A DNA stretch of 64,000 nt from Cohnella endophytica (GCF_003628305.1 NZ_RBZM01000006.1:310001-374000), one strand, 5' to 3'; counted from the stretch's first letter, positions 55,776 through 64,000 are shown. Made by a program: numbers and translations. Notes: generated by a model from the letters alone, not told the origin.

Positions 55776-55844
55776 GCATCTTTTCGAGGGAAAGAACTAA
55801 TCACTGATTTTGCTTAAAATAATCCAAAATAATGTCGAAATTTG

Positions 55845-55877
55845 TTGCAACCATTTCATCTCCCAGGTGTGTATAGG
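55845..55877 (+). promoter_or_regulatory. Possible ECF-type promoter of the secreted-protein gene
   Basis: TTGCAACCATTTCA, then 8 bases, then GGTGTGTATA resembles the region at 58312-58344 on the minus strand upstream of the ECF sigma gene (GGCAACTTTTTCA ... GGTGTTATTG). GCAAC and GGTGT have the same spacing in both. This is a candidate only. Confidence 0.3.
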
Positions 55878-55912
55878 TTGTACAACTACGAGAATAGGAA
55901 GGTTGATCGCAT

Positions 55913-56428
55913 ATGGGCAGAAGTTATCTGGGTATCAGAAAGTTATGTTTGATGGCTGTCCTGTTGGCCGTTTCATCGACGTTCGGGCTTGCGGGGGGAG
56001 TAGCTCGCGCTTCGGACGATCAACCGGCGGGACTCTATTCGATTGCTTCAGGGCAATTCGCTTTAACCGCGGCGCCTCCGTTGGTAACGAACAGCGTTTT
56101 TAACCCGGGCCATTTATATTTGGATAACGGTAACGCCGTGGCAACGGCTTCCGCAGGTTCCATTAACGTCGTTGCCAGCACTAGCGCGTTGCAGACGGTT
56201 GATACGATCGGGGTTACGTTTTATTTGCAGAAGTGGAACGGATCCGTGTGGGAGACGATTAGCTCGGGCACGATGAAAAGCGCTACCCAGCAAAGCAGCT
56301 TTAGTTCTAATCAAAGCTATTCCGTCGCTGCAGGGAGTTATTACAGATCGCGAACGGTTCATTGGATTATCAAAAACGGAACCTACGAAGAAGGCGAGCG
56401 ATTCAGTAATTCGGTATTGGCTTCGTAA
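55913..56428 (+). CDS. Small secreted protein, DUF6147-like
   Basis: The 171-residue product has a signal peptide (about 1-33, ending ARASD) and then a beta-rich domain with VTFYLQKWNGSVWETISSG, a pattern that recurs in small secreted Bacillales proteins. No membrane anchor or catalytic motif is seen. ATG at 55913 follows GGAAGG. The stop overlaps the start of the next gene (TAATG), so the two are probably translated together. The role is unknown. Confidence 0.65.
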   Translation: MGRSYLGIRKLCLMAVLLAVSSTFGLAGGVARASDDQPAGLYSIASGQFALTAAPPLVTNSVFNPGHLYLDNGNAVATASAGSINVVASTSALQTVDTIGVTFYLQKWNGSVWETISSGTMKSATQQSSFSSNQSYSVAAGSYYRSRTVHWIIKNGTYEEGERFSNSVLAS

Positions 56429-56775
56429 TGGGGGGCTGGACGGACTGGATCAAGGAAACCCATCCGCAACCGAACGCGACGGACGTTCCCGAAGATACGC
56501 TCGTCTCGATTACTTTTCATGAGGATATTAACCGCAATACGCTGAACGCCAGAAATATTCTCGTGCTCGACGGGAATCAGCGAGGCCGTCTGATATCGGA
56601 ACGCTTTTTGTTTCGTTACGATTCGGAATCCAAAACGTTGTTCATTTACTTGAAGGAGGAAGAGGAAAGACTAGGCCCCAATAATACGATCGAGATCATC
56701 GTTACGGGCAGGATCGCCAACTTCCATGACAAACGAATGGAAATCCCCTTTCATTTGCGGTTTACGACCCGATGA
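56428..56775 (+). CDS. Ig-like (Big_5/SbsA-type) small protein
   Basis: The 115-residue product begins at ATG 56428 inside the preceding stop codon. It has the start of an SbsA/Big_5 Ig-like domain (HPQPNATDVPEDTLVSITFHEDINRNTLN) and then strands ending IPFHLRFTTR. It lacks a signal peptide, which is odd for a domain normally found outside the cell, so it may be read through from or act with the secreted protein before it. A large hairpin (56800-56830) follows. Confidence 0.6.
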   Translation: MGGWTDWIKETHPQPNATDVPEDTLVSITFHEDINRNTLNARNILVLDGNQRGRLISERFLFRYDSESKTLFIYLKEEEERLGPNNTIEIIVTGRIANFHDKRMEIPFHLRFTTR

Positions 56776-56799
56776 GTAGAAAGTCGTTCACGGATGCGA

Positions 56800-56830
56800 C
56801 GAAGCCGCCCGATAGAATCGGGCGGCTTCG
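56800..56830. terminator. 14-bp perfect hairpin between convergent genes
   Basis: CGAAGCCGCCCGAT pairs exactly with ATCGGGCGGCTTCG around AGA. No T-run follows in either direction, but its place between convergent genes suggests a transcription end or mRNA 3' structure. Confidence 0.6.
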
Positions 56831-56844
56831 TCGCGCTTGTTCGA

Positions 56845-57645
56845 TTATTTGAACATATTCTCGTAGATCCGTATGACCTCTTCGCTCGGAAAGGGACAAC
56901 TCATGGAGATGCCGACTCCGTCGACGAACACCTCCAGGTAAGTCCGATTTCCCGATGTCGTCAAAATGCCGGTAGCATTGCTTAATTTAATCGACTTTAC
57001 CGTAACGCCTTCTGAGGCGCCACTATATCCGAAGCTTGGAAAATACTTGGCGTTGATCAATTGAAAGTACATAACGACGCCTTGTTTGTTCTCGAAGTTG
57101 TATCGGACTTGATCGGCTCTATCCCGTTTATTGAAGAAATCGATCGTGACATCCTTGAAGGAGACGCCTTCCGGGATGTAGTTAAACGTGGGCGCCCGAA
57201 ATGAAAGCAGTTTGCTTGCTTGCTCTCTCGTGACCTTGGCAACGACCGCGTCCCCGACCTGCTCGACGTCAAGACCTTCGAAATAATCCGGGGGAGGAAG
57301 GGTTTTGGCATTGGACTCATCCTTGTCTTCGTCTCGGCCGAAAATGAAACCCATGATGCCCGAAGGGTATTCCATGAGGGTGGCGTACATGGGCTCGATT
57401 GCTCTAACCGCCCGGACGTTGCCGAATATCGCGGCGCCGACGAGGATGGAAGCGGCTACGATGGCTAGCTTAGACAGCCTCGAAATCATTCTCGTCCTCG
57501 AGCGTTGTTTGGCGATCCGATGCCGGACTTTCTGCCAGGATGGGCGGTGATCGACAATGGTTTGATCTTGAGGTTGCTCGACGGCGTTTTCGAAAGCGGC
57601 ATCGAAAGAAGCGTCGAACAGACGGTCGAATTTCCCGTTACTCAT
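56845..57645 (-). CDS. Probable anti-sigma factor with DUF4367-like domain
   Basis: The 266-residue product has a cytoplasmic N-terminus (about 1-58), one transmembrane helix (about 60-82, AIVAASILVGAAIFGNV) and an extracytoplasmic domain that resembles DUF4367 (about 120-264). Its gene overlaps the end of the ECF sigma gene by 8 bases, the usual order for a sigma/anti-sigma pair. It would hold the sigma factor at the membrane until an envelope signal acts. The partner match is from position; no known anti-sigma motif such as ZAS is visible. Confidence 0.7.
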   Translation of the reverse strand: MSNGKFDRLFDASFDAAFENAVEQPQDQTIVDHRPSWQKVRHRIAKQRSRTRMISRLSKLAIVAASILVGAAIFGNVRAVRAIEPMYATLMEYPSGIMGFIFGRDEDKDESNAKTLPPPDYFEGLDVEQVGDAVVAKVTREQASKLLSFRAPTFNYIPEGVSFKDVTIDFFNKRDRADQVRYNFENKQGVVMYFQLINAKYFPSFGYSGASEGVTVKSIKLSNATGILTTSGNRTYLEVFVDGVGISMSCPFPSEEVIRIYENMFK

Positions 57646-58213
57646 CCCGTTTCCCCCAATCCATGTGCAGTTTTTTCTTCAGGAAAATCCGAGCTCTATG
57701 CAGTTTGTGTTTAACCGCGACCTCGGTATCCTGAATCTCGTGCGCGATTTCCTTATAGGACAATCCTTTTTTCCATTTGAGTTCGATGAGTTCCCGCTGC
57801 TCCGGCTTCATTCCCGAAAGATGCCGCGAGATTTGCTCCTCCAGCGATCGGGCTTCCACTTCCTGTTCGACGGACGCCGCAACCGCATGGGTGATCTTTC
57901 CTCCGTCCCAAGCGAGATCGAAGCTGATGTCTTTGCGGGATTTGCTGCTTTTGCGTATCTGGTTGATCGTAAGGTTTTTGGCGACGACCTTGATCCAGGC
58001 TTTCATATGTTCCTCGTTCTCGACGACGGGACACTTTCCAAGCGCGATCATGAACGTTTCTTGTATAATATCTTCCGTAGAGGAATGATCATTGATCATG
58101 AAGTTGATAGGCTTGTACAAATAATGATAAAACTCGCGGTAAATCTCTTCCTGCAGCGATTGGTTTAATTTATGGAAACCGGAGCCGAGCAGAAGAAGCA
58201 AATTAGCTTGCAT
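57638..58213 (-). CDS. ECF-type RNA polymerase sigma factor
   Basis: ATG at 58213 follows AGGTGA by 7 bases. The 191-residue product has region 2 (STEDIIQETFMIALGK, AWIKVVAKNLTINQIRKSSK) and region 4 (MKPEQRELIELKWKKGLSYKEIAHEIQDTEVAVKHKLHRARIFLKK, read in parts). The sequence is compact with no extra domain. It forms an overlapping pair with the anti-sigma gene. Targets are unknown; see the promoter candidates at 55845 and 58312. Confidence 0.9.
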   Translation of the reverse strand: MQANLLLLLGSGFHKLNQSLQEEIYREFYHYLYKPINFMINDHSSTEDIIQETFMIALGKCPVVENEEHMKAWIKVVAKNLTINQIRKSSKSRKDISFDLAWDGGKITHAVAASVEQEVEARSLEEQISRHLSGMKPEQRELIELKWKKGLSYKEIAHEIQDTEVAVKHKLHRARIFLKKKLHMDWGKRDE

Positions 58214-58311
58214 GGAAAGATTCACCTAATTTCGACGTTGGGATTCATGTGAAGGTCGTAAGACTCTCTATCAGTGTAGTCGAAATAGCAGGGAGAGAGA
58301 AGCAGTAATTT

Positions 58312-58344
58312 TACAATAACACCGGATATTTGAAAAAGTTGCCG
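58312..58344 (-). promoter_or_regulatory. Possible autoregulated ECF promoter
   Basis: On the minus strand GGCAACTTTTTCA, then 7 bases, then GGTGTTATTG lies about 100 bases before the sigma gene. It is similar to the region before the secreted gene at 55913. It could be a promoter read by the same sigma factor. The similarity is about half of 33 positions, so this is weak. Confidence 0.3.
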
Positions 58345-58428
58345 TTCTTCGGACGCATCGTTATATTCTACTCGCTAGTGTCCGATAATGAGAGCATTTG
58401 GGGCAATTAGAGGAAGGGGCATGTTCGC

Positions 58429-59112
58429 TTGCGTCGTGCAACGTTGTTGAAAATTTCGGCGGCAGCCGCGATCGTAGCCTTATTGCTATGGATTGACTTT
58501 ACGTATATTAAAGCAAACCCGGAATCGATACGCCAATGGGTGTTGTCGTTCGGATGGATGGCGCCTTCGCTGTATATCGGAATATATATCGTGAGGCCGT
58601 TCGTCTTGTTTCCGGCGTCGGTCTTATCGATGGCGGGAGGACTAGCGTTCGGAACGTGGTTCGGCATGGCGTATACGTTGGTCGGGGCGGTGACCGGAGC
58701 GGTTCTGTCCTTCTTGTTCGCGAGGAAAATCGGAGCCGGTTTCTTCCGGGGGAAAGAGGATCCCAGATTGGGGAAAATCGAAAGAGCGATGCAACGTCGC
58801 GGGTTCATTATGGTTCTTATGCTGCGAATCGCTCCGTTCGTTCCGTTCGACTTGGTGAGTTATGCCGCCGGCGTGGCGCGGGTGCGACTCAAGGCTTTTC
58901 TCCCGGCGACGATCATCGGCACGCTGCCGGGTACGTTCGCTTATAATTTCCTTGGCTCGAGCTTGAGCGAAGGAAGCTGGCAAGATATCGCGATCGCGGG
59001 CTGTGTGTTCGCGGTCGCCCTAGCCATTCCCTTCCTGTTCCGCCGCAAGGTGGAACAGGAAGTGGAAGAGAACGGGGGCGATCTAGAGGGGGATGGGGAT
59101 CGCGCCTCCTGA
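58429..59112 (+). CDS. VTT/TVP38-TMEM64-type membrane protein
   Basis: TTG at 58429 follows AGGAAGGGG by 9 bases. The 227-residue product has about five membrane spans and the family's re-entrant motifs (RPFVLFPASVLSMAGGLAFG; VLMLRIAPFVPFDLVSYAAG). This group is related to DedA flippases and TMEM64 proteins, thought to move lipids or ions. A charged, acidic tail extends into the next gene, which runs on the opposite strand and overlaps the end by 30 bases. Confidence 0.85.
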   Translation: MRRATLLKISAAAAIVALLLWIDFTYIKANPESIRQWVLSFGWMAPSLYIGIYIVRPFVLFPASVLSMAGGLAFGTWFGMAYTLVGAVTGAVLSFLFARKIGAGFFRGKEDPRLGKIERAMQRRGFIMVLMLRIAPFVPFDLVSYAAGVARVRLKAFLPATIIGTLPGTFAYNFLGSSLSEGSWQDIAIAGCVFAVALAIPFLFRRKVEQEVEENGGDLEGDGDRAS

Positions 59113-59910
59113 GGTTAGAATCAGCTCCAAGCTGACGAAGCTTCCGGGATCCGCGGGTGCGTCGAGCAACGTTTGCGGGATAACTCGGCCGTTATAACGA
59201 AGTTGCGCAACCGTTTGTCCGCCGATGGGGATACCGGCTACGCTACTGATGTATCCGTCTGGCCCGAAGCCGACGACCCCTGTCGATACAAGCGCAAGAC
59301 GGATCGTAATACCCGGATAGAAGGGAATGTAATTCGTGAAATTGATAGTCGGAAACGCCGCTCCTCCGATAATACGGACGGTGATAAACGACTGCTGAGG
59401 CGGAAAAGGCTGCGGCCCGGGAATCGGGACCGGAATGGGGACTGGGACTGGAATCGGTACCGGGAACGGTCCTGGACCTGGCGGAAACGGCCCTAACCCT
59501 GGCGGGAATGGTCCCGGCCCAGGCGGGAAATGTCCCGGACCTGGCGGGAAATGTCCCGGTCCCGGAGGAAACGGACCATGCCCTGGCTGGGAATGTCCAG
59601 GTCCATGAGGAGTCTTTCCCGGTCCGTGGCCCCCATGGCCGCCGCCGGGCATTCTGCCCTTAAAGTTGCGTTCTTGCGGGAATACCCACCAAGGAATCGG
59701 ACGGATTACCGCGGGTTCTTGCTGTTCTTCGTTTTGGTGCAGACGCACGACGTCTTGTTTGGGCGCATCTTTCTTCAAACCCTTGCCGGAAGCGATGGGT
59801 TTCGATTGAGTTTGCGAGGCGTGCGGTTGACGCGACGAAAGCTTCGCTGTCGGATCGGCCGTTGCTTTGCGCATAAGCGGCTTGGCTACCTGCGATCTTA
59901 ACTTCGGCAT
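59083..59910 (-). CDS. Gly/Pro-rich repeat protein, possible spore-surface protein
   Basis: ATG at 59910 follows AAGGAGG by 7 bases. The 275-residue product has a basic, hydrophilic start, then a segment (about 95-165) of GPFPPGPGH-type nonapeptide repeats in five or more copies, with PIPVPVPIP tails, then an unassigned beta-rich C-terminal domain (about 180-275, SFITVRIIGGAAFPTINF, GQTVAQLRYNGRVIP). No signal peptide is present. Such layouts are common in Bacillales spore-coat or exosporium proteins, but that is inference. The gene ends inside the neighbouring VTT gene (30-base overlap, convergent). Confidence 0.7.
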   Translation of the reverse strand: MPKLRSQVAKPLMRKATADPTAKLSSRQPHASQTQSKPIASGKGLKKDAPKQDVVRLHQNEEQQEPAVIRPIPWWVFPQERNFKGRMPGGGHGGHGPGKTPHGPGHSQPGHGPFPPGPGHFPPGPGHFPPGPGPFPPGLGPFPPGPGPFPVPIPVPVPIPVPIPGPQPFPPQQSFITVRIIGGAAFPTINFTNYIPFYPGITIRLALVSTGVVGFGPDGYISSVAGIPIGGQTVAQLRYNGRVIPQTLLDAPADPGSFVSLELILTSGGAIPIPL

Positions 59911-60048
59911 CTCTGTTCCTCCTTCGACCATAGGCATACAACTGATAATGCAGGATATGCGCCCAGCCTATTTCAGGTGCAATGCCTAGGAACGCCCCCT
60001 CGATGGCAGTCGAGGGTTTGTTTGCATACTCGCACGTTTTCCAATCAA

Positions 60049-60160
60049 GTTAATCGGTTAATCTAAGTTAACGCTGTTAACGTTACAAAAAACAAAAATA
60101 ACCTCTTGTAATCGCTTTATTTCCGACATATAATCATCGCATAAGGTTAAACGCTTAAAC
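60049..60160 (+). promoter_or_regulatory. LacI-regulator promoter with operator and GTTAA repeats
   Basis: TTGTAA (60106-60111) and TATAAT (60129-60134) are 17 bases apart, an excellent sigma-A promoter. Just downstream, GTTAAACGCTTAAAC (60146-60160) is a near-palindromic LacI-type operator with a cre-like AAACGCTT core. Upstream, GTTAA occurs at 60049, 60057, 60067 and 60076. Autoregulation by the encoded repressor is likely. The rest of the 307-base gap 59911-60217 shows nothing else. Confidence 0.65.
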
Positions 60161-60217
60161 TAAATTCATCGCAGCACCCTAAATGCGAGCGATGAATACT
60201 CGAAGCAGGTGACGAAC

Positions 60218-61246
60218 ATGAAACGGATTACGATTCGGGATGTATCCGAGAGGGCGGGAGTCTCGACGGCCGCGGTATCCTACGTATTGAACGGACGAGA
60301 AGGGAAGGTGTCGTCCGAGACGGTAGCCAAAGTGCGAAAAGCCGTCGAAGATCTCAACTATATCCCTGATTTCTCCGCGCGAAGCTTAGCGAATAACAAG
60401 TCGAAGCTCATCGGCGTCGTTATCCCCCAGACGGAAGACCGCAAGCAGCTGCTGCTTCAGAATCCGTTCTACTCGGAGCTGATCTGCGGCATCGAAGCCC
60501 GGCTTCGGCAATCCGGATTCCATATGATCCTCTCCGGCGTCGAGAAGGGAGAAGGGTACCTGGACACTTCGATGCAACGAAACTTGGATGGGGCGATCAT
60601 TACCGGCATCTACCAGGAGAGCTTCTACGAGGATTTGAAGAAGGTGAGGATGCCGATCGTGCTCGTCGACAGCTACGTGTACGACAGTCATTTCCACGTG
60701 GTAGGCATCGACGACGAGTTGGGAGGCTACTTGGCGACGCGGCATTTCATCGAGAACGGGCATACGAATATCGCGCTCGTAACGGGATTGATTCGCAAGG
60801 ACGGAGTCGTGGAGAAAAGATTTCTCGGATATAAGCGGGCATTAAAGGAAGCCGGCCTGTTCTACAATCCGGATCATGTGTTCGAGCATTCGGTCACTTA
60901 CGAATACGGGCAAGAAGCGGCGCGGCTCATCGCGACGAAATATCCGGAGATTACCGCGGTGTTCGCCACGAGCGACCTTATGGCGATGGGAGTCATGCAA
61001 GGGGTTCGCGACGAAGGCAAAGAAGTGCCGGAACATATATCGGTTATCGGTTTCGACGATATTTCCGTCGCGCGAATGTGTACGCCGCCGCTCACCACGA
61101 TTAAGCAAGACGCGATTGCCAAAGGAATCATGGCCGCGGAACGTTTGTTGGCGGCGATAGAAAACCCGGATGCCGAGCATTCCGAGAACCTTATGGTTAT
61201 GCCCTTGTCTCTCATAGAACGCAATACCGTGCGCAAGCTGCCGTAA
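60218..61246 (+). CDS. LacI-family transcriptional regulator
   Basis: ATG at 60218 follows AGGTG by 6 bases; the GTG at 60209 overlaps that site. The 342-residue product has the LacI helix-turn-helix at residues 2-50 (TIRDVSERAGVSTAAVSYVLNGR, then YIPDFSARSLANNKS) and a periplasmic-binding-type sugar sensor (about 62-335). It precedes the binding-protein and permease genes at 61384 onward, so it probably controls them and itself. The effector sugar cannot be read from the sequence. Confidence 0.92.
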   Translation: MKRITIRDVSERAGVSTAAVSYVLNGREGKVSSETVAKVRKAVEDLNYIPDFSARSLANNKSKLIGVVIPQTEDRKQLLLQNPFYSELICGIEARLRQSGFHMILSGVEKGEGYLDTSMQRNLDGAIITGIYQESFYEDLKKVRMPIVLVDSYVYDSHFHVVGIDDELGGYLATRHFIENGHTNIALVTGLIRKDGVVEKRFLGYKRALKEAGLFYNPDHVFEHSVTYEYGQEAARLIATKYPEITAVFATSDLMAMGVMQGVRDEGKEVPEHISVIGFDDISVARMCTPPLTTIKQDAIAKGIMAAERLLAAIENPDAEHSENLMVMPLSLIERNTVRKLP

Positions 61247-61383
61247 CGGCGGCGATGCATTGATTTTACGACAGGGGATCATCGGGGAGGTGGTTGCGGC
61301 ACCCATAAGGCTTGTTTTCGGAATTCGGAATAGAGTTTTACAGAAACAAGTGATTTCTCATCATTCCTAAGGAGAGGGTTCGA

Positions 61384-62733
61384 ATGTTGAAGAAAAGCGG
61401 GGCAATCCTGCTGCTAGCCACCATGATGGTCTTAAGCGCATGCGGTTCTAACAAAAACAATAATCAAGAAAGCAGTTCGGCGCCGCCGTCGGAATCCGCG
61501 TCTACGTCGCCATCCGCGTCCCCGTCGGATTCGCCTTCCCCGTCGAAGGATCCGGTTACGATCAAGTTGATGATGTACACGGCGAACGGACAAGAGGAAA
61601 CGCTCAAGGGCATCGTCGACGCGTTCCAAGCCGCCAATACGGACGTGAAGGTCGATTACGAGGTCGTTCCTTACGCCGATTATGACACGAAACTGACTAC
61701 GCTGCTGGCCAGCGGAAGCGAACCGGATCTGTTCGAGGTCGGATACGAGAATTTCAGAACGTACGCGGCGAAGGACTTGCTGCTGGATCTGACACCGACG
61801 ATCGCGGCGGATTCGTCCTTCAAGCCGGAAGTCTACAAGAAGCTGGCCTATGACGCCTTTAACTATAACGGCAAACAGATGGGCGTTACGCACAGTTTCT
61901 CGGATGTCGTGCTCTTCTATAATAAGGATTTGTTCGACGCCAAAGGAATGAAGTATCCGGATGCTTCCTGGACTTGGAAAGAAGAGTTGGAAGCCGCGGA
62001 GAAATTGACCGATGCCAAAAATGGCATTTGGGGAACATATGCGCCGATTCAATTCTACGAATTCTACAAAACGATCGTCCAGAACGGCGGCGGAATGTTC
62101 GACGCAAATGGCAAGCCGACGGTCAACAGCCCGGCTAACGTGCAAGCGCTTCAATGGATGATCGATAAGGCAAGTAAATACAAAGTATCGCCCGCGCTTA
62201 ACGACGATACGTTTAATCAGCCGGATGCCGACTTGAACGCGTTCAAAGAAGGAAAGCTGGCGATGGCTCGTTTCGGAATCTGGAATTTCAACGGGTTCAA
62301 GGACACGGCTTTCAAATGGGATATCGCGTTGGAACCAGGGCAAACGCAGAAAGCCCATCACTTCTTCGCCGACGGTCTCGTAGCCTCGAAAAATACGAAA
62401 AACGCGGACGCGGCTTGGAAATTCATGAAATTCATCTCCAGCGATCCTGCCGCCGTCAACCTGCGAATCTCCGCGGGGTGGAGCGTACCGGCCGTGGCCG
62501 ACGAAACGATCATGGACGCGTATTATAAACAAACGCCTCCGGACTCGAAGAAAGTCGTGTCGGAAGCGTTGGATTCGCTCGTGTTGCCACCGGTCGGTCC
62601 TAAGCCGGAAAAATGGAACGAACTTAAGAGCGCCGTAGGCGATGAGCTGGACAAAGCGAAGCTTGGAAGAGTGAGCGCGCAGAAGGCGCTTGACGCCGCA
62701 CAGAAAAAGGTTGAGGAACTGCTCGGCAGCTAA
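61384..62733 (+). CDS. Sugar-binding lipoprotein (third importer)
   Basis: ATG at 61384 follows AAGGAGAGG by 5 bases. The 449-residue product has lipobox LSAC (Cys near residue 21), a Ser/Pro-rich linker to about residue 55 and a family 1 solute-binding fold (VTIKLMMYTANGQEETLKGIVDAFQAANTD, GSEPDLFEVGYENFRTYAAKD). It is not closely related to the other three binding proteins in the window. The LacI regulator is upstream and permeases follow. A hairpin lies between it and the first permease. Confidence 0.92.
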   Translation: MLKKSGAILLLATMMVLSACGSNKNNNQESSSAPPSESASTSPSASPSDSPSPSKDPVTIKLMMYTANGQEETLKGIVDAFQAANTDVKVDYEVVPYADYDTKLTTLLASGSEPDLFEVGYENFRTYAAKDLLLDLTPTIAADSSFKPEVYKKLAYDAFNYNGKQMGVTHSFSDVVLFYNKDLFDAKGMKYPDASWTWKEELEAAEKLTDAKNGIWGTYAPIQFYEFYKTIVQNGGGMFDANGKPTVNSPANVQALQWMIDKASKYKVSPALNDDTFNQPDADLNAFKEGKLAMARFGIWNFNGFKDTAFKWDIALEPGQTQKAHHFFADGLVASKNTKNADAAWKFMKFISSDPAAVNLRISAGWSVPAVADETIMDAYYKQTPPDSKKVVSEALDSLVLPPVGPKPEKWNELKSAVGDELDKAKLGRVSAQKALDAAQKKVEELLGS

Positions 62734-62770
62734 TCCTAACGCTATCGGCTTTATCCAGCACGAATTCGGA

Positions 62771-62809
62771 GGAGGGACAATGGTATGGCCTTACGATTGT
62801 CCCTTCTCC
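62771..62809 (+). terminator. Intercistronic hairpin after the third binding-protein gene
   Basis: AGGGACAAT (62773-62781) pairs with ATTGTCCCT (62796-62804), with outer GGAG/CTCC help. No T-run follows. It is likely an mRNA-stabilising or partial termination element that raises binding-protein over permease levels. Confidence 0.65.
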
Positions 62810-62867
62810 GTCTATTCTATAACCCTGCCGAGGTTTCGTATAGAGGTAGGGCGAAAGGAAAATGCGA

Positions 62868-63761
62868 ATGGTAGGACAACGCAAATGGAATCGCCGACTC
62901 GCCGTCCTCGTGTTTTTGTCCCCCGCGCTGCTCGGGCTCTTGGCATTCCAACTGCTGCCGATGGTTTCTTCGGTCGTCATCAGCTTCTCCGATTGGGACT
63001 TGCTCACCAAATGGACCCATATTCGGTTCATCGGATGGGACAATTACGCGAATATTTTCAAAGACGAGAAATCTTACACTTCAATAAAGAACGTATTTTA
63101 TTTCCTGATCGGTTACATGCCGGCGATCACGATCTTAGGGACATTGTTCGCCGTGCTACTTAATCGCAATATTCGGGGAATCAAGTTGTACCGCGCCGCG
63201 GTATTCGTCCCCGTGATTACTTCGTGGGTCGCCGTCTCGATCGTATGGAGATGGTTGCTGAACGGACAAAGCGGCCTTGTGAATTACTTGTTGTCGCGGG
63301 TAGGGATTGACGGGCCGATATGGCTCCAGGATGACCATTGGGCGCTGATCGCGATTATCGCGGTAACGCTGTGGAAGGATATCGGTTTCGTCTCCATTAT
63401 TTTGCTGGCAGGCTTGCAGGATATCTCCGAGGACTACTATGAAGCAGCCGACCTGGACGGGGCGTCGGCATGGAGCAAGCTATGGCGGATTACGGTTCCG
63501 ATGCTTTCCCCGACCTTGTTCTTCGTCATTACGATTTCGTTGATCAATTCCTTTCAATTGTTCGACCAGGTGCTCATCATGACGAACGGCGGACCTGCGG
63601 GAGCTACGAGCACGATCGTCGAGCAAGTGTACAAGAACGCTTTCCAATTCAATAAAATGGGCTTTGCCGCCGCGCAATCTTGGGTGCTGTTCGTCATTAT
63701 TTTTACGGTAACCATGATCGTGCAACGCCTTCAACGGAGGTGGGTCGTCTATGACAGATAA
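62868..63761 (+). CDS. Sugar ABC importer permease, MalF type (third importer)
   Basis: ATG at 62868 is 8 bases after AAAGGA; the ATG at 62862 is only 2 bases after it. The 297-residue product has six helices and the EAA loop YEAADLDGASAWSKLWRITVP. Its stop codon lies within the next gene, which begins at 63751, so the two overlap by 11 bases. No ATPase is visible in this set. Confidence 0.92.
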   Translation: MVGQRKWNRRLAVLVFLSPALLGLLAFQLLPMVSSVVISFSDWDLLTKWTHIRFIGWDNYANIFKDEKSYTSIKNVFYFLIGYMPAITILGTLFAVLLNRNIRGIKLYRAAVFVPVITSWVAVSIVWRWLLNGQSGLVNYLLSRVGIDGPIWLQDDHWALIAIIAVTLWKDIGFVSIILLAGLQDISEDYYEAADLDGASAWSKLWRITVPMLSPTLFFVITISLINSFQLFDQVLIMTNGGPAGATSTIVEQVYKNAFQFNKMGFAAAQSWVLFVIIFTVTMIVQRLQRRWVVYDR

Positions 63762-64000
63762 CCGATCGATGCTCAAGAACGCCTTGACCCACTTGATCTT
63801 GATCGCTACGGCCATAATTCTCGTCTTCCCGTTCGTATGGATGGTTTCGGGCGCCTTCAAGGCGAAGCTAGAAGCGGTCAAGATGCCGCCTCAGTTGCTG
63901 CCGTCCCATTGGAACTTCGATAACTTCAAACTGATCGAGCATTATTTTCCGTTATACCGTTTCTTGTATAACAGCGTTGCCGTCGCGATCGCCACGACGA
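63751..64000 (+). CDS. Sugar ABC importer permease, MalG type (third importer), cut by window end
   Basis: ATG at 63751 follows CGGAGGTGG by 8 bases. The 83 visible residues contain the first helix (LILIATAIILVFPFVWMVSGAFK) and PPQLLPSHWNFDNFKLI, a standard MalG-type start. The 3' end with the EAA loop is beyond the window. It overlaps the preceding gene by 11 bases. Confidence 0.88.
   Translation, partial: MTDNRSMLKNALTHLILIATAIILVFPFVWMVSGAFKAKLEAVKMPPQLLPSHWNFDNFKLIEHYFPLYRFLYNSVAVAIATT

Noticed and set aside
61432..62532. 366-codon minus-strand frame inside the third binding-protein gene
   Set aside because: Antisense shadow; its arginine-rich composition and lack of a start site argue against coding.

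Overview
The window looks like a chromosomal stretch from a spore-forming, polysaccharide-degrading member of the Paenibacillaceae (Paenibacillus or Cohnella type). This is an inference. It rests on moderately GC-rich Firmicutes-style genes with strong AGGAGG-type ribosome binding sites, many carbohydrate ABC transporters that lack their own ATPase, Yip1/NHL and DUF5696-type proteins, an AraR with its typical operator, cre-like sites, and a PerR-type regulator. No rRNA, tRNA, phage, insertion sequence or CRISPR array was seen.

Layout. 1-2767: the end of a class B sortase gene, then a three-gene ABC-2 exporter. 2940-6047: a secreted GH95-like protein with beta-gamma-crystallin and fascin-like C-terminal modules behind a perfect cre match. 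6141-8793: two tandem arrays, nine copies of a 16-bp unit and 33 copies of a 52-bp hairpin-containing unit, flanking one winged-helix-like gene. 8927-15763: a ThuA/sugar-dehydrogenase-like/PKD/CBM6 protein, a GH3 glycosidase with a PA14 insert, and an AraC regulator. 16042-31998: a large operon-like cluster with one MsmX/UgpC-type ATPase, a membrane-tethered solute-binding protein with carbohydrate-binding-like modules, two permease pairs, an NHL/TPR/Yip1 membrane protein, a DUF5696 protein, a lipoprotein solute-binding protein and a GH95 fucosidase. 32103-46280: a second, partly duplicated locus with two paralogous solute-binding lipoproteins, two paralogous double beta-helix proteins, an LplB/LplC-type permease pair and a mannonate-dehydratase-like enolase.

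46415-51940 is core-like: trxB behind an 11-bp repeat array, a 51-residue acidic protein, an atypical response regulator overlapping perR, corA, a HAD phosphatase, an intergenic repeat field, and two small proteins. 52113-55724 is an arabinose module (araR, araD, araB, no araA). 55913-59910 holds a small secreted protein, an Ig-like protein, an ECF sigma/anti-sigma pair, a VTT membrane protein and a Gly/Pro-rich repeat protein. 60218-64000 is a LacI regulator followed by a third sugar importer, cut off by the window end.

Together the genes suggest a cell that digests a complex plant-type polysaccharide outside or at the envelope (GH95, GH3, pectate-lyase-like beta-helix proteins, CBM-bearing proteins), imports the oligosaccharides through several importers that probably share one ATPase, and controls uptake by CcpA, AraR, LacI and AraC type regulators. 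The most unusual element is the 16042-31998 cluster, which looks like a composite importer rather than a standard one.
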